In this document: positions 45,601-59,041 of the stretch, in pieces
Numbering within the stretch: position 1 is the stretch's first letter
Layout of the letters: each line of letters begins with the position of its first letter
NCBI GenBank assembly: GCA_015832175.1
Contig: WJXW01000013.1
Location: forward strand, 1,691,252 to 1,755,251
Origin: Paraphaeosphaeria minitans
Lineage: Eukaryota; Ascomycota; Dothideomycetes; Pleosporales; Didymosphaeriaceae
Length of the DNA stretch: 64,000 nt
Direction: 5' to 3'
Translations under genes and position numbers: made by a program
Notes under the pieces: generated by a model
Told to the model about the DNA's origin: nothing
The model's input: the letters and a program-made list of their open reading frames with translations, nothing else
Database searches by the model: none

Positions 45601-47750
45601 AATTAGACACTAGAGCTAGGTAATCTTAGGGGTAATCTGTTAAGCGATTAAGAGATATCTAGTAGCTACTAGAATACTACTAAGAGAGCTGGCCTGCTAG
45701 AATCTAGGGATTTAATACCCTATTTATTAGTAGAAACTAATTAGGTTACTAATTAACCTAGCGCAGATAACTTAATTACGCTAAATAAAATAAATAACCT
45801 ACTAGCGCGCTAAAGGCGAAGGCAGATCTATCTAGAGGTAAGCAGAATAAGTAGGCGAAATTGTGGTAAAGCACTAGAAATTAACTAACTAATAAATCGC
45901 TATTTACTATTGCGAAGATTAAGGAAACAAAATAATTAGGATAATTAGCTAGGGGGTAGGTAGAAGCTAGGTGCTTATACACTAATTGCTAATTATCTTT
46001 AAAGTAATCTTAATATAATATTAGAGTACACGTTTATACTAGGAGTAGTAGAGGCCTAGTCTAAGCAAGAAGAATATATTACACTAAATGTAATAGTATT
46101 CGCTTCTATGCTTAGAAAGGCGCCTGGAGCGTCTTATGCAGCTTAGACTTATAGAGACAAGCTTATACCAGAGCTAACTCTATAAAAACACCTTTATAAT
46201 TATTTATATAGGAAGCTATTCCTCCTTACCGCTTACAAGGAGATCTTAACTTTATAAGATAAAGGTACCTAGACAGAGATTAAATAATTAGAGGTGTTAG
46301 AGCGACTACTCCCTTTAAAGTAGGTCTTTACTTATAAGTTTAATTAAAATAGATACTTTAAAAAGTGCAAAGCTTAAATTATTGTAAAAGGAAATCTTTA
46401 GAAAAAGAATACTCTCTACTCTACTTATACTACTACCCTAGTAGTAAGATCTTTTCGATTAGCTATAGCTCTAGCAGTAGAATTTAATCTAGAAATTTTA
46501 TAATTTAATGTAGTAGGAGCGTTTCTAAATACTCTTATTACAGCTGCTAATCTAGTAACTTATAAATTACCTAATAGTTTTAAAAAGCTAGGAAAGTGTA
46601 TAAGATTAAATCGAGCTTTGTATAGCTTAAGAGATTTACCACTTCTTTAGTATAAGGAATTTGCAGGATTACTTTAATCTTATAGACTCTTAGCTTCGCT
46701 AGAAGAGCTATGCCTTTTCTTTAATAGTAATTAAAGTATTATTATTCTATTTTATATTAACGACATTCTTCTTCTCTATTATAAGAGTAAAGAGAAAGAA
46801 GCCCTAGATTTTTAGAAGAAGATTGCGAACAAATACGAGATTAAATTAAAAGGACTAGTAGAGTGGTTCCTAGGTGTTTGAGTAATTAGGGACAGAGAAG
46901 CAAGATTAATTTCTCTAGTCTATAATACCTACATTAATAAGATCACGAAAAAGTTCAACCTTTTAAACTCTAGGAGCTTCCCTCCTACACCTCTATTAGT
47001 AGAAGATCTTGTTCCAAGCACAGGAGAAGCTACTCCTTAATAAATAAAGCTCTTTTAAGAAGAGGTAGGATTAGCTCTCTATACAGTAATTATGCTACGC
47101 CTAAATATAGCCTTTGCAGTGTTAAAGCTATCACACTTTCTAACAAATCTAAGCAAAGAACACTTTGCTGCTATTAATTATATAATCCTTTACCTCTATT
47201 AAACTAGATAGCAGGCTATAGTTTTTAGTAGCTATAATAGACCTAATCTACTAATATGTAGAGATGCCTTATTCGCTAATAATCCAATATTACGGCGATC
47301 TTCCTATAGATATATTATTCTATTATTTAGAGGAGCTATCCTATAGAAAGCAGCTTAATAGAACATAATTACTACTTTAATAACAGAAGTAGAGCTTCTA
47401 GCGCTTAAACATATAAGCAAAGAAGCTATAGCGATTAAAAGATTCTTTACTAAGCTTACTCTAGATCTAGGACCTTTATAAAAGGTCTATTGCAACAATC
47501 TTTAAACTATTTATTTAGTAATTAGAAAGAACAAAAGAATTACTACTTAACTGCGCTATATAGATATTTAGAATATATAGTTATAGCAAGAGTATACGAA
47601 AGGATTGTTTTAAGTAGAATATCTTCTAACTAGCGAAATGCTAGTAGATAGCCTTACAAAGGCTCTTACTTATTAGTAGTTTAATAGATTTAAAAGGCTA
47701 TTAAATCTATAAGATATAAGCACAACAATTACAGAATAAGAGTAGGTAAG
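42670..47750 (+). pseudogene. Copia-A2 gag-pol, single frame
   Basis: This is a polyprotein of roughly 1690 codons in one phase. Gag covers 42670-43700. The protease has L-N-S-A-A-A-V-H-L-V near 43896-43930, with the catalytic Asp changed to Asn. The integrase has a zinc region near 44440-44470 and core to about 45000. RT spans about 46320-46990 with Y-I-N-D at 46753-46764. RNase H reaches about 47700. Both protease and RT active sites are hit by G-to-A change. The single phase without indels shows that damage is by point mutation only. Confidence 0.9.
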
Positions 47751-49389
47751 TAGAGAAATAATCTATTAACTACCTAGAATTATTAATTTAGAGCTAGGAA
47801 ACAAGAAAAGAAAAAGAAAAAAAAGAAAAGATTAAAGAAAAAACAGGAATTAGAAGAAGAGGAGATTAAAAAGCTTATCTATAAGTATATAGACCCTCTT
47901 CTTTCTCTGCTTAATTATAGGGGTGCGAGAATCTCCTCTATAATTAGTAGTAGGAGATTCTCTCTATCCTCCTCCTCTCCTCCTCTCTATAGTAGGTAAT
48001 TCCTTACCCTATCTACCTCCTCTACCTCTCCTTTAATTAGCAGTAGGTGATAGCTCACCCTAGCCTCCCCTCCTTTAATTAGTAGGAGGAGAAGCACTTA
48101 CCTAGCCTCTACCTTACTTTAAAGCTAATAGGCCACTTATCTAGCTATTTTAATTAGGGTATTAGCTGCGACCACGCTGCTCCTTAATAGGTAGGGCAAA
48201 AGGGCAATTACCCTATCTTCTACTAAGGATTAGCTAGGAGAGAGGGAGTAGGACAGTAGCTATGTACTAAGCTTACTCCTCCTAACTACTAGTAGAAGGA
48301 GGAGCTTATAAAGCCACTTTAACCCTTTTATGTAGCTTAGTAATTAGCCTCTCCTACAAAAAGTATTAGCTAAACCTAGAATAAATTTTAGAATAAAAGC
48401 TTACATTAGCACCTTCTAATAGTTAATAGTAGATAAAATCTATAGCTAGAGTCTAAATATGTAGCTAGCTATAAAAACAATTAGTAAAATTAGCTAAAGT
48501 GATAGAATAACCCTATACATAGTAGTGCAAGAGTAGGTAAAGTAGGCATAGTAGCGCCTACTTAAGCTTAAAGCGTTATTATAGTAGTGTCTATTACTCT
48601 TTCCTACTAGAGCTCTTTTTAAGCAGCCTAAGTAGCTTACTTATTTAAGAGCACTAAGCGATTGCTAAGGGCCTAGAGCTAGGGTAGAAGGAGCTAGTAA
48701 AGTAGGAGGATTTTATTAGGAGGATTAGGAGCTTTATTTAGTAGCTTTTGCAGCCTTTACTGCGCGTGCTTTAGCTAGGTTATTAGATATTTAAAAGAGT
48801 TAGTAAAGCTCTAAATAATAAAAAGAGCGTAAGGCAATAGTTAGAAGAAGATAACCTACTATAAAGTAGTAGGATTTAAAGGCTTAAACTAGTAGGCTTA
48901 AATTAGATAGGAGGTTAAAGCGTTAAAAGTAAAGGATTAAAAAGAGAAGATTAAGCGCTGGTAAAGGGTTTATATACTCTACCGCCTATTTAATTATTAA
49001 GCGCCGAATGCGCTCCTTCTTTACTACTTATTTCTCTTACTACCGCTCTTTCCTAATTAAAACGCGCCTGCCTATTGTACTTGCTGGCTAGTAAGAGCGG
49101 GGAAATTACCTTATAGTTAATAGGAAGTAAGTGAAAAGAGCAGCAGAATAGAAGCGTTTACGCTCTAGGCCTTTGTGCCACGCTTATGAGCTCCTAACCC
49201 ACTAGAAGAAGAGATTCTGGACATGATTCACAATAGGATTCGTGATTTAAAAGATAAATAGCGATTGTTTTGCTATTATAATAAATAGGGGGTAATAGAA
49301 TCGCTGTTCTTAAGATTAGGAAGGATTTAGACGATTACAGATTACTTCTTAGGATAGGTGATCCGCTTTAAGCGATCACCTAGGGGGTG
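47751..49389 (+). other. Copia-A2 3' tail with minisatellite and polypurine tract
   Basis: This is a 1.64 kb region downstream of RNase H. A Lys/Arg-rich run comes first, then the taattagtagtagg array (about 47935-48100). From about 48710 to 49380 one plus-strand frame (phase 2, while pol is in phase 1) reads as a basic, helix-rich protein with about 8 percent stops, including L-E-E-E-I-L-D-M-I-H-N-R near 49208. It may be a second ORF or chance. The tract tagggggtg at 49381-49389 is the polypurine tract. Confidence 0.6.
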
Positions 49390-49584
49390 TGTTAAAGTAA
49401 AACACTTACTTCTGTAATTCTTTCTAGATCCACTAATTTAGATTACGGGATTCTTACTAAGAGGCTCATTTCTTTTGTATATAGTCTGCCCTTTCGGCAT
49501 CCTTTCCTATAATTAGCTATTTGTATTCTTTACAACTCTGCTCCTGAATATCCTGTAATAGTTCGAGCCCTTTTTACCACAATA
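49390..49584 (+). repeat. Copia-A2 3' LTR
   Basis: This 195 bp LTR pairs with 42342-42536. It ends CAATA (was CAACA) and is followed by gaagg. Confidence 0.95.
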
Positions 49585-51571
49585 GAAGGTGTTACAGTCT
49601 TTAAGGCCATAATTTCTAAAACAGACTTTAAAACCTCTAGTAAAATACTAAATACTTTATCTCTTAGGAAAATTAATCCTAGAGAAGAAGAGGTTAATTC
49701 TATAGAGAAAATAGTTACTAATAACAACTCTGTGGAACTATAGCATAATAGACTAGGGCATATTAATAATAAAGCCCTATTGGCCCTTAAAGAATCCGCT
49801 CAGGGTATTAAACTAGACAAAAAAGATCTAGATAACTCTAGAACTAGTCTAGATTCCTGTCCTATTTATATTCAGGCTAAGTTAACTAAGAAGGTTAATA
49901 AAGAACCTTCTACTAAAGTAGATAATTACTTGGACCTAGTACATATAGATATAGGGGGACCTATAAATCCTCAAACTCAAAAAAAGGAGAAATACTTTAT
50001 TACTTTTAGAGATAGTTTTACAAGGTTTCTAGAAGTAACTCTCCTAAAGAGTAGGGAAAATATTGTAGAGGCTATAAGACAACTTATAACTAAAGTAGAA
50101 CTATAGAGTTCTTCTAAGGTTAAAGCCCTACAACTAGATAACGAATTTATATCTAAAAATCTTACAAGATACCTAGAAGAAAAAGGTATTATAGTTCGTT
50201 TTTCTAGCCCCTATACACCTAAGCAAAATAGAGCTGCAGAAATTATAAATAGGCTACTATTAAATAAAGTTAGAGCCTTATTAATCTAATCTAATCTTCC
50301 TAAAGTTATATGGGGAGAAGCTCTATTAACTGCAGTCTACCTATATAATAGAACCCCTAATAGTTCTATAGGCTATAAAACACCATTCTTCCAAAGGTAT
50401 AATAAAGTACCTAATATAGAAAACCTAAAGATTTAGGGTTCCCTAACTTACTATAAAGAACCTAGTAGTCTTATTAAGAAACTAGACGCTAGGGCTACTC
50501 CCTACTATCTAATAGGTTATAACTCTAACCAGTACCAATTATTTAATCCTAGCAAAAATAAAATAGTATATGCTAGAGATTGTAAAGTACTAGAAGGCTA
50601 CTTCTATAAGCCAAATAATCAGGAAAGGGTAATAGAGATCTATAATAGACTAGAGCCTATAGAGCCTAGTAGAGAAATAGAGCCTAATAAGGAAAATAAT
50701 ATTCCTAAGGCTTAACAAGACTCTAGCCCTAAAGTAGTTATTAATAGGAATAAAGAACCAATTCCTAAAACTACTAATATAAGTTGGGAAAACCTATATA
50801 AAGAACTAGTAGAAGAAAATATACTAGTTACTAGTACAGAAGAGCTAAAGAACTATAAAGAAGTTCTAACTAATCCTAATAAAGATTTCTACCTAAAAGC
50901 TATAAAATTAGAGGTAGAAAATCTAATATAAAACAAAACTTAGGACCTAGTTATTAAACCTAATAAACCAATTATTAAGGGTAGAAAGGTTTTAACTAGG
51001 AAATATTACCTAGACGGCCTATAAACAAATACAAGGCTAGATACGTAGCTAAAGGATTCCTACAAAAGTATAGAATTAATTATAAAGAAACCTTTACTAC
51101 TACCTCTAAACCTAGTCTTATAAGGCTTCTATTATCCTATTTTTCTAGTTTAAACTAGGAAATTTATACATAGGATATAAAACAGGCTTTTCCTAACGCC
51201 TATCTAGAGGAAGAAGTCTATCTAGATTTACCTTAAGGTCTAGAAAGCTTTACCCTAGAAAATAGCCCTATAAAACTAGACAAAGATCTAGTTAGTTCTA
51301 TAATTAAAAGCCGAAACTATAACCAAGTGTCTCTAAAACTAAATAAGGCACTATATAGCTTAAAACAGGCTACTAGGCAATAGCAAATTCACCTTACAAA
51401 TATATTAGTAAAACTAGGTTTTAAAAACCTAGTAAGTGAAAATTCTATCTTTGTTCACTAAGAAAAGCCTATTATATTAGCTACACATGTAGACGATATA
51501 CTAGTATTCGCCAAAACTATAGACCTAGTTAATAGCCTATACAAAGAACTAACTATTTCATCTATCCTAGA
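49585..51571 (+). pseudogene. Copia-B integrase and RT, truncated
   Basis: This continues the Copia-B polyprotein after Copia-A2. The pre-integrase motif is H-N-R-L-G-H near 49743, then a C-P-x-Y knuckle with one Cys lost. The integrase core has H-I-D near 49944, L-D-N-E-F near 50137 and A-A-E near 50232. RT motifs are K-A-R-Y-V-A-K-G-F near 51032, D-I-K-Q-A-F near 51177, L-N-K-A-L-Y-S-L-K-Q-A near 51342 and an intact V-D-D-I-L-V near 51490. The longest open part is 49780-50106. The RT frame ends at about 51571 directly at LTR sequence: the rest of RT and all RNase H are deleted. A phase change occurs near 51020. Confidence 0.87.
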
Positions 51572-51708
51572 TAGCAATTCTAAGCCTATACCTAAGGTTT
51601 TATTGCTCTATTTAACTACGTTCGATCTATCCTCTATTACTCTAGTCTCTACTATTCTAGGTAACTAGTACTAGGGGAGAGAAGGTACTAGAAGGTCTAG
51701 AAGGTTAC
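51572..51708 (+). repeat. Copia-B 3' LTR, left piece
   Basis: This is homologous to the 5' LTR remnant 32841-32969. The start is probably tagcaattc (TG changed to TA) but is not certain because the junction with RT is a deletion. The piece ends with gttac, duplicated by Copia-A3. The right piece is 59042-59074. Confidence 0.82.
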
Positions 51709-51903
51709 TATTAAAGTAAAACACTCACTTCCGTGATTCTTTCTGGATCTACTAATTCATATCACAGGATTCTTGCTAAGAGGCTCGTTTCTTTTGTATA
51801 TAGTCTGCCCTTTTAGCATCCTTTCCTACAATTAGCTATTTGTATTCTTTACAACTCTACTCCTAAATATCTTATAATAGTTTAAGCCCTTTTTACCACA
51901 ATA
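51709..51903 (+). repeat. Copia-A3 5' LTR
   Basis: This 195 bp LTR starts TA (was TG) and ends CAATA. The adjoining primer site attataagcctagcgctta (51904-51922) has its first G changed to A. Confidence 0.95.
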
Positions 51904-52037
51904 ATTATAAGCCTAGCGCTTAGAACGTAGAATAATTCTCCCTACCTACTTAGTAACGCTTGAATTATTATACAACACTCTATTTAGAACCTCTCTATAA
52001 TACAACCCCTCTATTTCTAATTATAAAAATTATTAAA

Positions 52038-55000
52038 ATAGTAGAAGTATAACTTATTAATTGCGCTAGCTAGCCCTACTAGTTTATCTAGCTTTAATTC
52101 TAAGTAAACTTAAAAGGAATCTAGAACTAAATTAACCTAGAGGTAATTAACGCTCTAGTAATTAATTATGTAAAGCTAGAACAACCTCCGCTCCTATAGA
52201 AACTATTACTAATTACAGATATAGCCTCTATAGTAAGTATTTAATTATACAAAGTAGAGCTTACTAAGTATAAAATAGATAAAAAGAGCTTTCCTTTATA
52301 AATAGTAGAATATAGAGTAGTAGTTTTAGACTAGCAAGCAGACTATACTAAGATACAGAATCTCTAGACTTAGGTAAACGCTACAGTATCGCCTAATCTA
52401 CTTACTCCTACTATAATTACTCTAGTTAATACACGCTATACTACGCTTTAGTCCCTAATTTAACTCTTAAAGAAAGATCTTACACTAAATAAAAGAGCTA
52501 TATAGAATAATGTTTAAGCTTTATACTATACTTATCTTAAGAAGGCTAAGTAGGTAAGATAAAGTTCTAAGACCTAGTTTAAAGAGTAGTAGCTCCTTTA
52601 TTAAAAGCGAAGACCTACTTAATTAGTAAAATTAGTGGACTACTTACTACCTAAGATTTCTTAGATATAATTACTACGCGTATAACACTAGATTAGGCCT
52701 AATTAATACACTAATAGCTAATCTAGAATAAGACGCTAGGACAGAATTAGATTACACTAGACAATCTAGGAAAGGTATTTTTAGCGCTTATCTAGGAGTA
52801 TTTAATCTAATCTAGTTCTAATAAAACAAGTAGGGTATTCGCTACTTTTAATAGATTATTAAGATAATCTACTAACTCTAATAGTTCTAGTTTGTCTAAT
52901 TAGACAAAGAAACAACTAAACTGTCCCTATAAGCCCTATACTTATAGGTAGAAACTAATAGAGTGCTGAAGACTTTAAACCGCAATAGCTAGATTACCCT
53001 AGGATAGAATATTATTATTTAATCTCACTAATAAAGAAAAATTAGAGATTCTTATTTAACTTAAGTAGTCTAAGTGGTTAAACCTTTGTAATGTGATTAC
53101 AAAGGCAGGATAAAATAAGAAACAATCCTCTACTAGAACTATTAAGTATCCTAGTAGTATTGCTACTACTCTACTAAACCTATTTAATCTGCCTATAGAT
53201 AATAGAGCATTAGGTGTCTACTCTACTCTATATTCTAACGCTTATCTTTTGTTAGAATGTATAATACTAGACAGTGCTACAGTAGTTTACCTAGTTAATA
53301 ATTATAAAAAACTTATTTCTAGGACGTTTTAATTATTAAATAAGAGTGTAGAGGTAGCTATATAAAGCCTCCTAATCTTAGGAATTAGTAATAGACTAAT
53401 TAAGAACGCTTTACATAGAAAAAATAAAAGATTTATAGAAGATCTACTACTCTAAGGAGAAAGAGTAGTAAAAGGCTTTTATGTAAATATTATATTAGAA
53501 GCTCTTTTAAAGAAAGCAAAGATTTAGTACCTTAGTTTAGATTACACTCTTAGGATTAGAAGCTTAGAACAAAGTGTTATTTTAGTAGACCTAAGATGCG
53601 AGTATAACTTTACTTTTCTATAATATAAGCTAATCTACTCTTGTCTAATTATTATAAGTGTGACCACTAAAAGATTATCCTAGGCTAATATTAAGAAGTT
53701 AGATTTTAAGGACCTCTGGCACCTTTAAGTAGAGTATATAGGAAGTAAAGCCCTATAAGCTCTAGTAACTACAGCCTAAGGTGTAAAGATTACTAGAATG
53801 TTAAGAAAGGATTATAAGCACTATACTACTACACACGTAACCTAGGTAATCTCTAGGAGATATAGAGAATAATTATCTAGGCTATTTTACTTATTATCCT
53901 AAGATCTATTTAATATGCCTACTGCTTAAAATAGAGAAAACTAGTTTTTACTAATTAAAGAAAATTTTAGTAAGAATCCTTACGTTTTTAATCTTAGAAT
54001 AAAGACGCTTTCTAATATAATAAAAGTGTAGTAGGATTTCTTAGCTCTTATTAATACAAAATATAAGCTTTAAATTATAAAACTCTACTAGGATAATAAT
54101 ATAGCAACACTTCTATAGAGAGGAAAATCTTAGTACGAATTTTAGGCTAATTAGAAAGGGATAACAATTAGTAGACTACTGCCCTATATATATAAGCCTA
54201 ATAGCGCTGTAGAAAGAGTAGGCTAGAAGCTTGTAATAAAAGTAATTAAAATATAAATAAGCGTAAATCTACTATTAAATCTCTCGCCTAAGATTATATA
54301 AGTGGTATGCTAGCTCTAAGGAATAATTCCTAGCCTAGTATTAGGCTATTAATCGCCTAATAAAATGTTAAATGCTTAGTTTAGACAATATTTTTGTTAT
54401 TTTAAACTAGTAAAAACATAATATAGGATAGCTAATCTTTATTTAAACTAAAGTACTGTCTACGCCTATAGCTACTAAGCTTACCCTTTAGATTAAGAGT
54501 ATATAGCTAGGCAAGATAGAAGAGAATTTAAAGTAAATCTTAGGGGCTATATTAGATACCTAGTGAGCTATAAAGCTTCTAATATCTACTAAATATAGAT
54601 TCCCTAGCTTAATTAGGTAATTACTACACAAAACGTAAGGTTTAATAAGTCCTTATTTAATAAAGGATTAGAGGAATAATCTATTCAAAAGATAGAAGTG
54701 TTAAAAATAGTAGAAAGCCTCTAAAAAGGAGAGCTAAACAATCTAGAAGAAGCGTATAGAAACGCGCTTAATATTCTTCCTAAAACAAATAAGTATATAA
54801 GAACTACTACTAGACCTATAGGTAACCTTTAAGTAATTAAAAGCAAAGTAGGCTAGCTAAGCAATTAGGAACCTAAGGTACCTACTACTAAGCGAGCTGT
54901 AGGCTTAGCTAGCCAGCAGCTAAGAATTTACTTAAGTAGGAAAGGAAGTATAGAACTTATAACCCCTAATTAGACACTAGAGCTAGGTAATTTTAGGGGT

Positions 55001-57130
55001 AATCTATTAAGCGATTAAAAGATATCTAGTAGCTACTAGAACACTACTAGGAGAGCTAGTCTGCTAGAATCTAGGGATTTAATACCCTATTTATTAGTAG
55101 AAACTAATTAAGTTACTAATTAACCTAGCGCAGATAACTTAATCACGCTAGATAAAGCAGATAACCTACTAGCGCGCTAAAGGCGAAGGCAGATCTATCT
55201 AGAGGTAAGTAGAATAAGTAGGTAAAATTGTAGTAAAATACTAGAAATTAACTAACTAATAAATTGCTATCTGCTAGTGCAAAAATTAAGAAAGCAAAAT
55301 AATTAGGATAATTAGCTAAGGGGTGGGTGGAAGCTAGGTGCTTATACACTAATTGCTAATTATCTTTAAAGTAATCTTAATATAATATTAGAGTATACGT
55401 TTATACTAGGAGTAGTAGAGGCCTAGTCTAAGTAAGAAGAATATATTATACTAAATATAATAGTATTCGCTTCTATACTTAGAAAGACGCCTAGAGCGTC
55501 TTATACAGCTTAGGCTTATAGAGACGAGCTTACACTAGAGCTAACCCTATAGAAATACTTTTATAATTATCTATATAGGAAGCTATTCCTCCTTACCACT
55601 TATAAGGAGATCTTAACTTTGCAAAATAAAGGTACCTAGATAGAGATTAAATAATTAGAGGTGTTAGAGCGACTGCTCCCTTTAAAGTAAGTCTTTACCT
55701 ATAAGTTTAATTAAAATAGATACTTTAAAAAGTGCAAAGCTTAAATTATTATAAGAGGAGATTTTTAGAAAAAGAATACTCTCTACTCTACCTATACTAG
55801 TACTCTAGTAGTAAGATCTTTTTAATTAGCTATAGCTCTAGTAGCAGAATTTAATCTAGAAATCTTATAATTTAATATAGTAGGAGCGTTTCTAAAAATT
55901 TTTATTATAGCTGCTAATCTAGTAACTTATAAATTACCTAATAGTTTTTAAAAGCTAAGAAAGTGTGTAAGATTAAATTAAGCTTTCTATAGCTTAAGAG
56001 ATTTACTACTTCTTTAGTATAAGGAATTTATAGGATTACTTTAATCTTATAGACTCTTAGCTTTGCTAGAAGAGCTATGCCTTTTCTTTAATAGTAATTA
56101 AAGTATTATTATTCTATTTTATAGTAATAATATTCTTCTTCTCTATTATAAAAGTAAAGAGAAAGAAGCCCTAGATTTTTAGAAAAAGATCGCGAATAAA
56201 TATAAAATTAAATTAAAAGGACTAGTAGAGTAGTTCTTAGGTGTTTAAGTAATTAAGGACAGAGAAGCAAGATTAATTTCTCTAGTCTATAATACCTATA
56301 TTAATAAGATTACAAAAAAGTTTAATTTTTTAAACTCTAGGAGCTTCCCTTCTACACCTTTATTAGTAGAAGATCTTGTTCTAAGCATAGAAGAAGCTAC
56401 TCCTTAAGAAATAAAGCTCTTTTAAGAAGGGGTGGGATTAGCTCTCTACACAGTAATTATGCTACGCCTAGATATAGCCTTTGCAGTGTTAAAGCTATTA
56501 CACTTTCTAATAAATCTAAGCAAAGAACACTTTACTACTATTAACTATAAAATCCTTTACCTCTATTAAACTAGATAGTAGGCTATAGTTTTTAGTAGCT
56601 ATAATAGACTTAATTTACTAATATGTGGAGATGCCTCTTTCGCTAATAATCTAATATTATGGCGGATCTTCTTATAGATATATTATTCTATTGTTTAGAG
56701 GAGCTATCCTATAGAAAGCAGCTTAATAGAACACAATTACTACTTTAATAATAGAAGTAGAGCTTCTAGTGCTTAAACATATAAGTAAAGAAGCTATACT
56801 AATTAAGAGATTCTTTACTAAGCTTACTCTAGATCTAGGACCTTTATAGAAGGTCTATTGTGATAATCTTTAAACTATTTGTTTAGTAATTAGAAAGAAT
56901 AAAAGAATTACTACTTAACTGCGCTATATAGATATTTAGAATATATAGTTATAGTAAGAGTATATAAAAGGATTATTTTAAGTAGAATATCTTCTAACTA
57001 GCAAAATGCTAGCAGATAGCCTTATAAAGGCTCTTACTTATTAGTAGTTTAATAAATTCAAAAAGCTATTAAATTTATAAGATACAAGCACAATAATTAT
57101 AGAATAAGAGTAAGTAAGTAGAGAATTAAT
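52038..57130 (+). pseudogene. Copia-A3 gag-pol
   Basis: This is the same polyprotein as Copia-A2 with initiator ATA. Gag, protease (D-S-A-T-V-V-Y-L-V near 53265), integrase, RT and RNase H are all alignable by eye. RT has lost both catalytic aspartates. There are small length differences against A2, for example near 52492 and 52608, so phase is not kept throughout. Confidence 0.87.
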
Positions 57131-58841
57131 CTATTAACTACCTAGAATTATTAATTTAGAGCTAGGAAATAAAAAAAGAAAAAAGAAAAGAAAGAAAAAC
57201 TTAAAAGAAAAATAAAAATTAAAGGTAAATAAGATTAAAGAGCTTATTTATAAGCTTATAGACCCTCTTCCTCTTCTACTTAATTATAAGGGTGCAAGAA
57301 TCTCCCCTATAATTAGTAGTAGGAGATTCTTCCTATTCTCCTCTTTTCCTCCTCTCTATAGTAAGTAATTTCTTACCCTATCTACCTCCTCTACCTCTCC
57401 TTTAATTAGTAGTAGGTAATAGCTTACCCTAGCTTTCCCTCTTTTAATTAATAAGAGGAGAAGCACTTACCTAGCCTCTACTTTACTTTAGAGCTAATAA
57501 GCTACTTATCTAGCTATTTTAATTAGTATATTAGCTGCGACCGCGCTACTCCTTAATAAGTAAAGTAAGAGAGTAATTACCCTATCCTCTTCTAAAGATT
57601 AGCTAGGAGAAAGAGAGTAGGATAGTAGCTATATACTAAGCTTACTCCTCCTAACTACTAGTAGAAAAAGGAGCTTATAAGGCTACTTTAACTCTTTTAT
57701 ATAGCTTAGTAATTAGCCTCTCCTATAAAAAGTATTAGCTAAACCTAAAAAGAATCTTAAAATAAAAGCTTATATTAGCACCCTCTAATAGTTAATAGTA
57801 GATAAAATCTATAGCTAGAGTCTAAATATACAGCTAGCTATAGAAATAATTAGCAAAATTAGCTAAAGTAATAGAATAATTCTATATATAGTAGTGTAAA
57901 AGTAGGTAAAGTAAGTATAGTAGCGCCTACCTCAGCTTAAAGCGTTATTATAGCAGTATTTATTACTTTTTCCTACTAGAGCTCTCTTTAAGTAGTCTAA
58001 GTAGCTTACTTGTCTAAGAGCACTAAGTGATCGCTAAGGGCTTAGAGCTAGGGTAGAAGGAGCTAGTAGAGTAGGAGGAGTAGAAGAATCTTAGCAGGAG
58101 AATTAGAAGCTTTATTTAGCAGCTTTTATAGCCTTTACTATGCGTATTTTAGCTAAGTTATTAGATATCTAAAAGAGTTAGTAAAGCTCTAAATAACAGA
58201 AAGAGCGTAAGGTAATAATTAAAAGAAGAGAACTTACTATAAAGTAGTAAGATTTAAAGGCTTAAACTAGTAGGCTTAAATTAGATAAGAAATTAAAGCG
58301 TTAAAATAAAAAATTAAAGAGAGAAGATTAAGCGCTAGTAAAGGGCTTATATACTCTACTACCTATCTAATTATTAAGCGCTAAATACGCTCCTTCCTTA
58401 CTACTTATTTCTTTTACTACTACTCTTTCCTAATTAAAACGCGCCTGCCTATTATACTTACTAGCTAGTAAGAGCGGGGAAATTACTTTATAGTTAATAG
58501 GAAATAAGCGAAAAAAGTAGTAGAATAAAAGCGTTTACACTCTAGGCCTTTATACTATACTTATAAGCTCCTAACCCACTAGAAGAAGAAATTCTAGACA
58601 CGATTTATAATAGGATTTATAATTTAAAAGATAAATAGCGATTATTTTACTATTATAATAAATAGGGGGTGATAGAATCGCTGTTCTTAAGATAAAGAGA
58701 TTTAGAAGAATAATTCTTAATAGTTTTTTAATTTTTAAACAGCCTTTAGATGGTTTTTTAAAGGTCTTTAGGAAAGATTTAGATAATTAAAAATTACTTC
58801 TTAGGATAGGTAATCCGCTTTAAGCGATTACCTAGGGGGTG
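57131..58841 (+). other. Copia-A3 3' tail with minisatellite and polypurine tract
   Basis: This has the same plan as the Copia-A2 tail: Lys-rich stretch, array at about 57296-57450 with the short number of units, 3' segment, and cctagggggtg as polypurine tract at 58831-58841. Confidence 0.65.
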
Positions 58842-59036
58842 TGTTAAAGTAAAACACTCACTTCTATAATTCTTTCTAGATCTACTAATTTATATCACAG
58901 GATTCTTGCTAAGAGGCTCGTTTCTTTTATATATAGTCTGCCCTTTTGGCATCCTTTCCTATAATTAGCTATTTGTATTCTTTACAACTCTGCTCCTGAA
59001 TATCCTATAATAGTTCGAGCCCTTTTTACCACAACA
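58842..59036 (+). repeat. Copia-A3 3' LTR
   Basis: This 195 bp LTR starts TGTTAAAG and ends CAACA; it is less mutated than its 5' partner. Confidence 0.95.
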
Positions 59037-59041
59037 GTTAC

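Larger units (their letters stand above)
42342..49584 (+). mobile_element. Copia-A2, complete Ty1/copia element
   Basis: This 7243 bp element has 195 bp LTRs and duplication gaagg (42337-42341 and 49585-49589). It is the least damaged copy of Copia-A: the ATG start survives, gag-pol keeps one phase from 42670 to the end of RNase H, and the RT box retains one Asp (Y-I-N-D). It interrupts Copia-B between protease and integrase. Confidence 0.95.
51709..59036 (+). mobile_element. Copia-A3, complete Ty1/copia element
   Basis: This 7328 bp element lies in the Copia-B 3' LTR with duplication gttac (51704-51708 and 59037-59041). It has the same layout as Copia-A2 but more RIP: start codon ATA, RT box Y-S-N-N near 56120, Trp and Gln stops throughout. 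It shares more mutated positions with A1 than with A2. Confidence 0.95.

Noticed and set aside
49530..49727. Open frame of 65 codons on the minus strand
   Set aside because: It crosses from the Copia-A2 3' LTR into Copia-B coding sequence; a chance frame.
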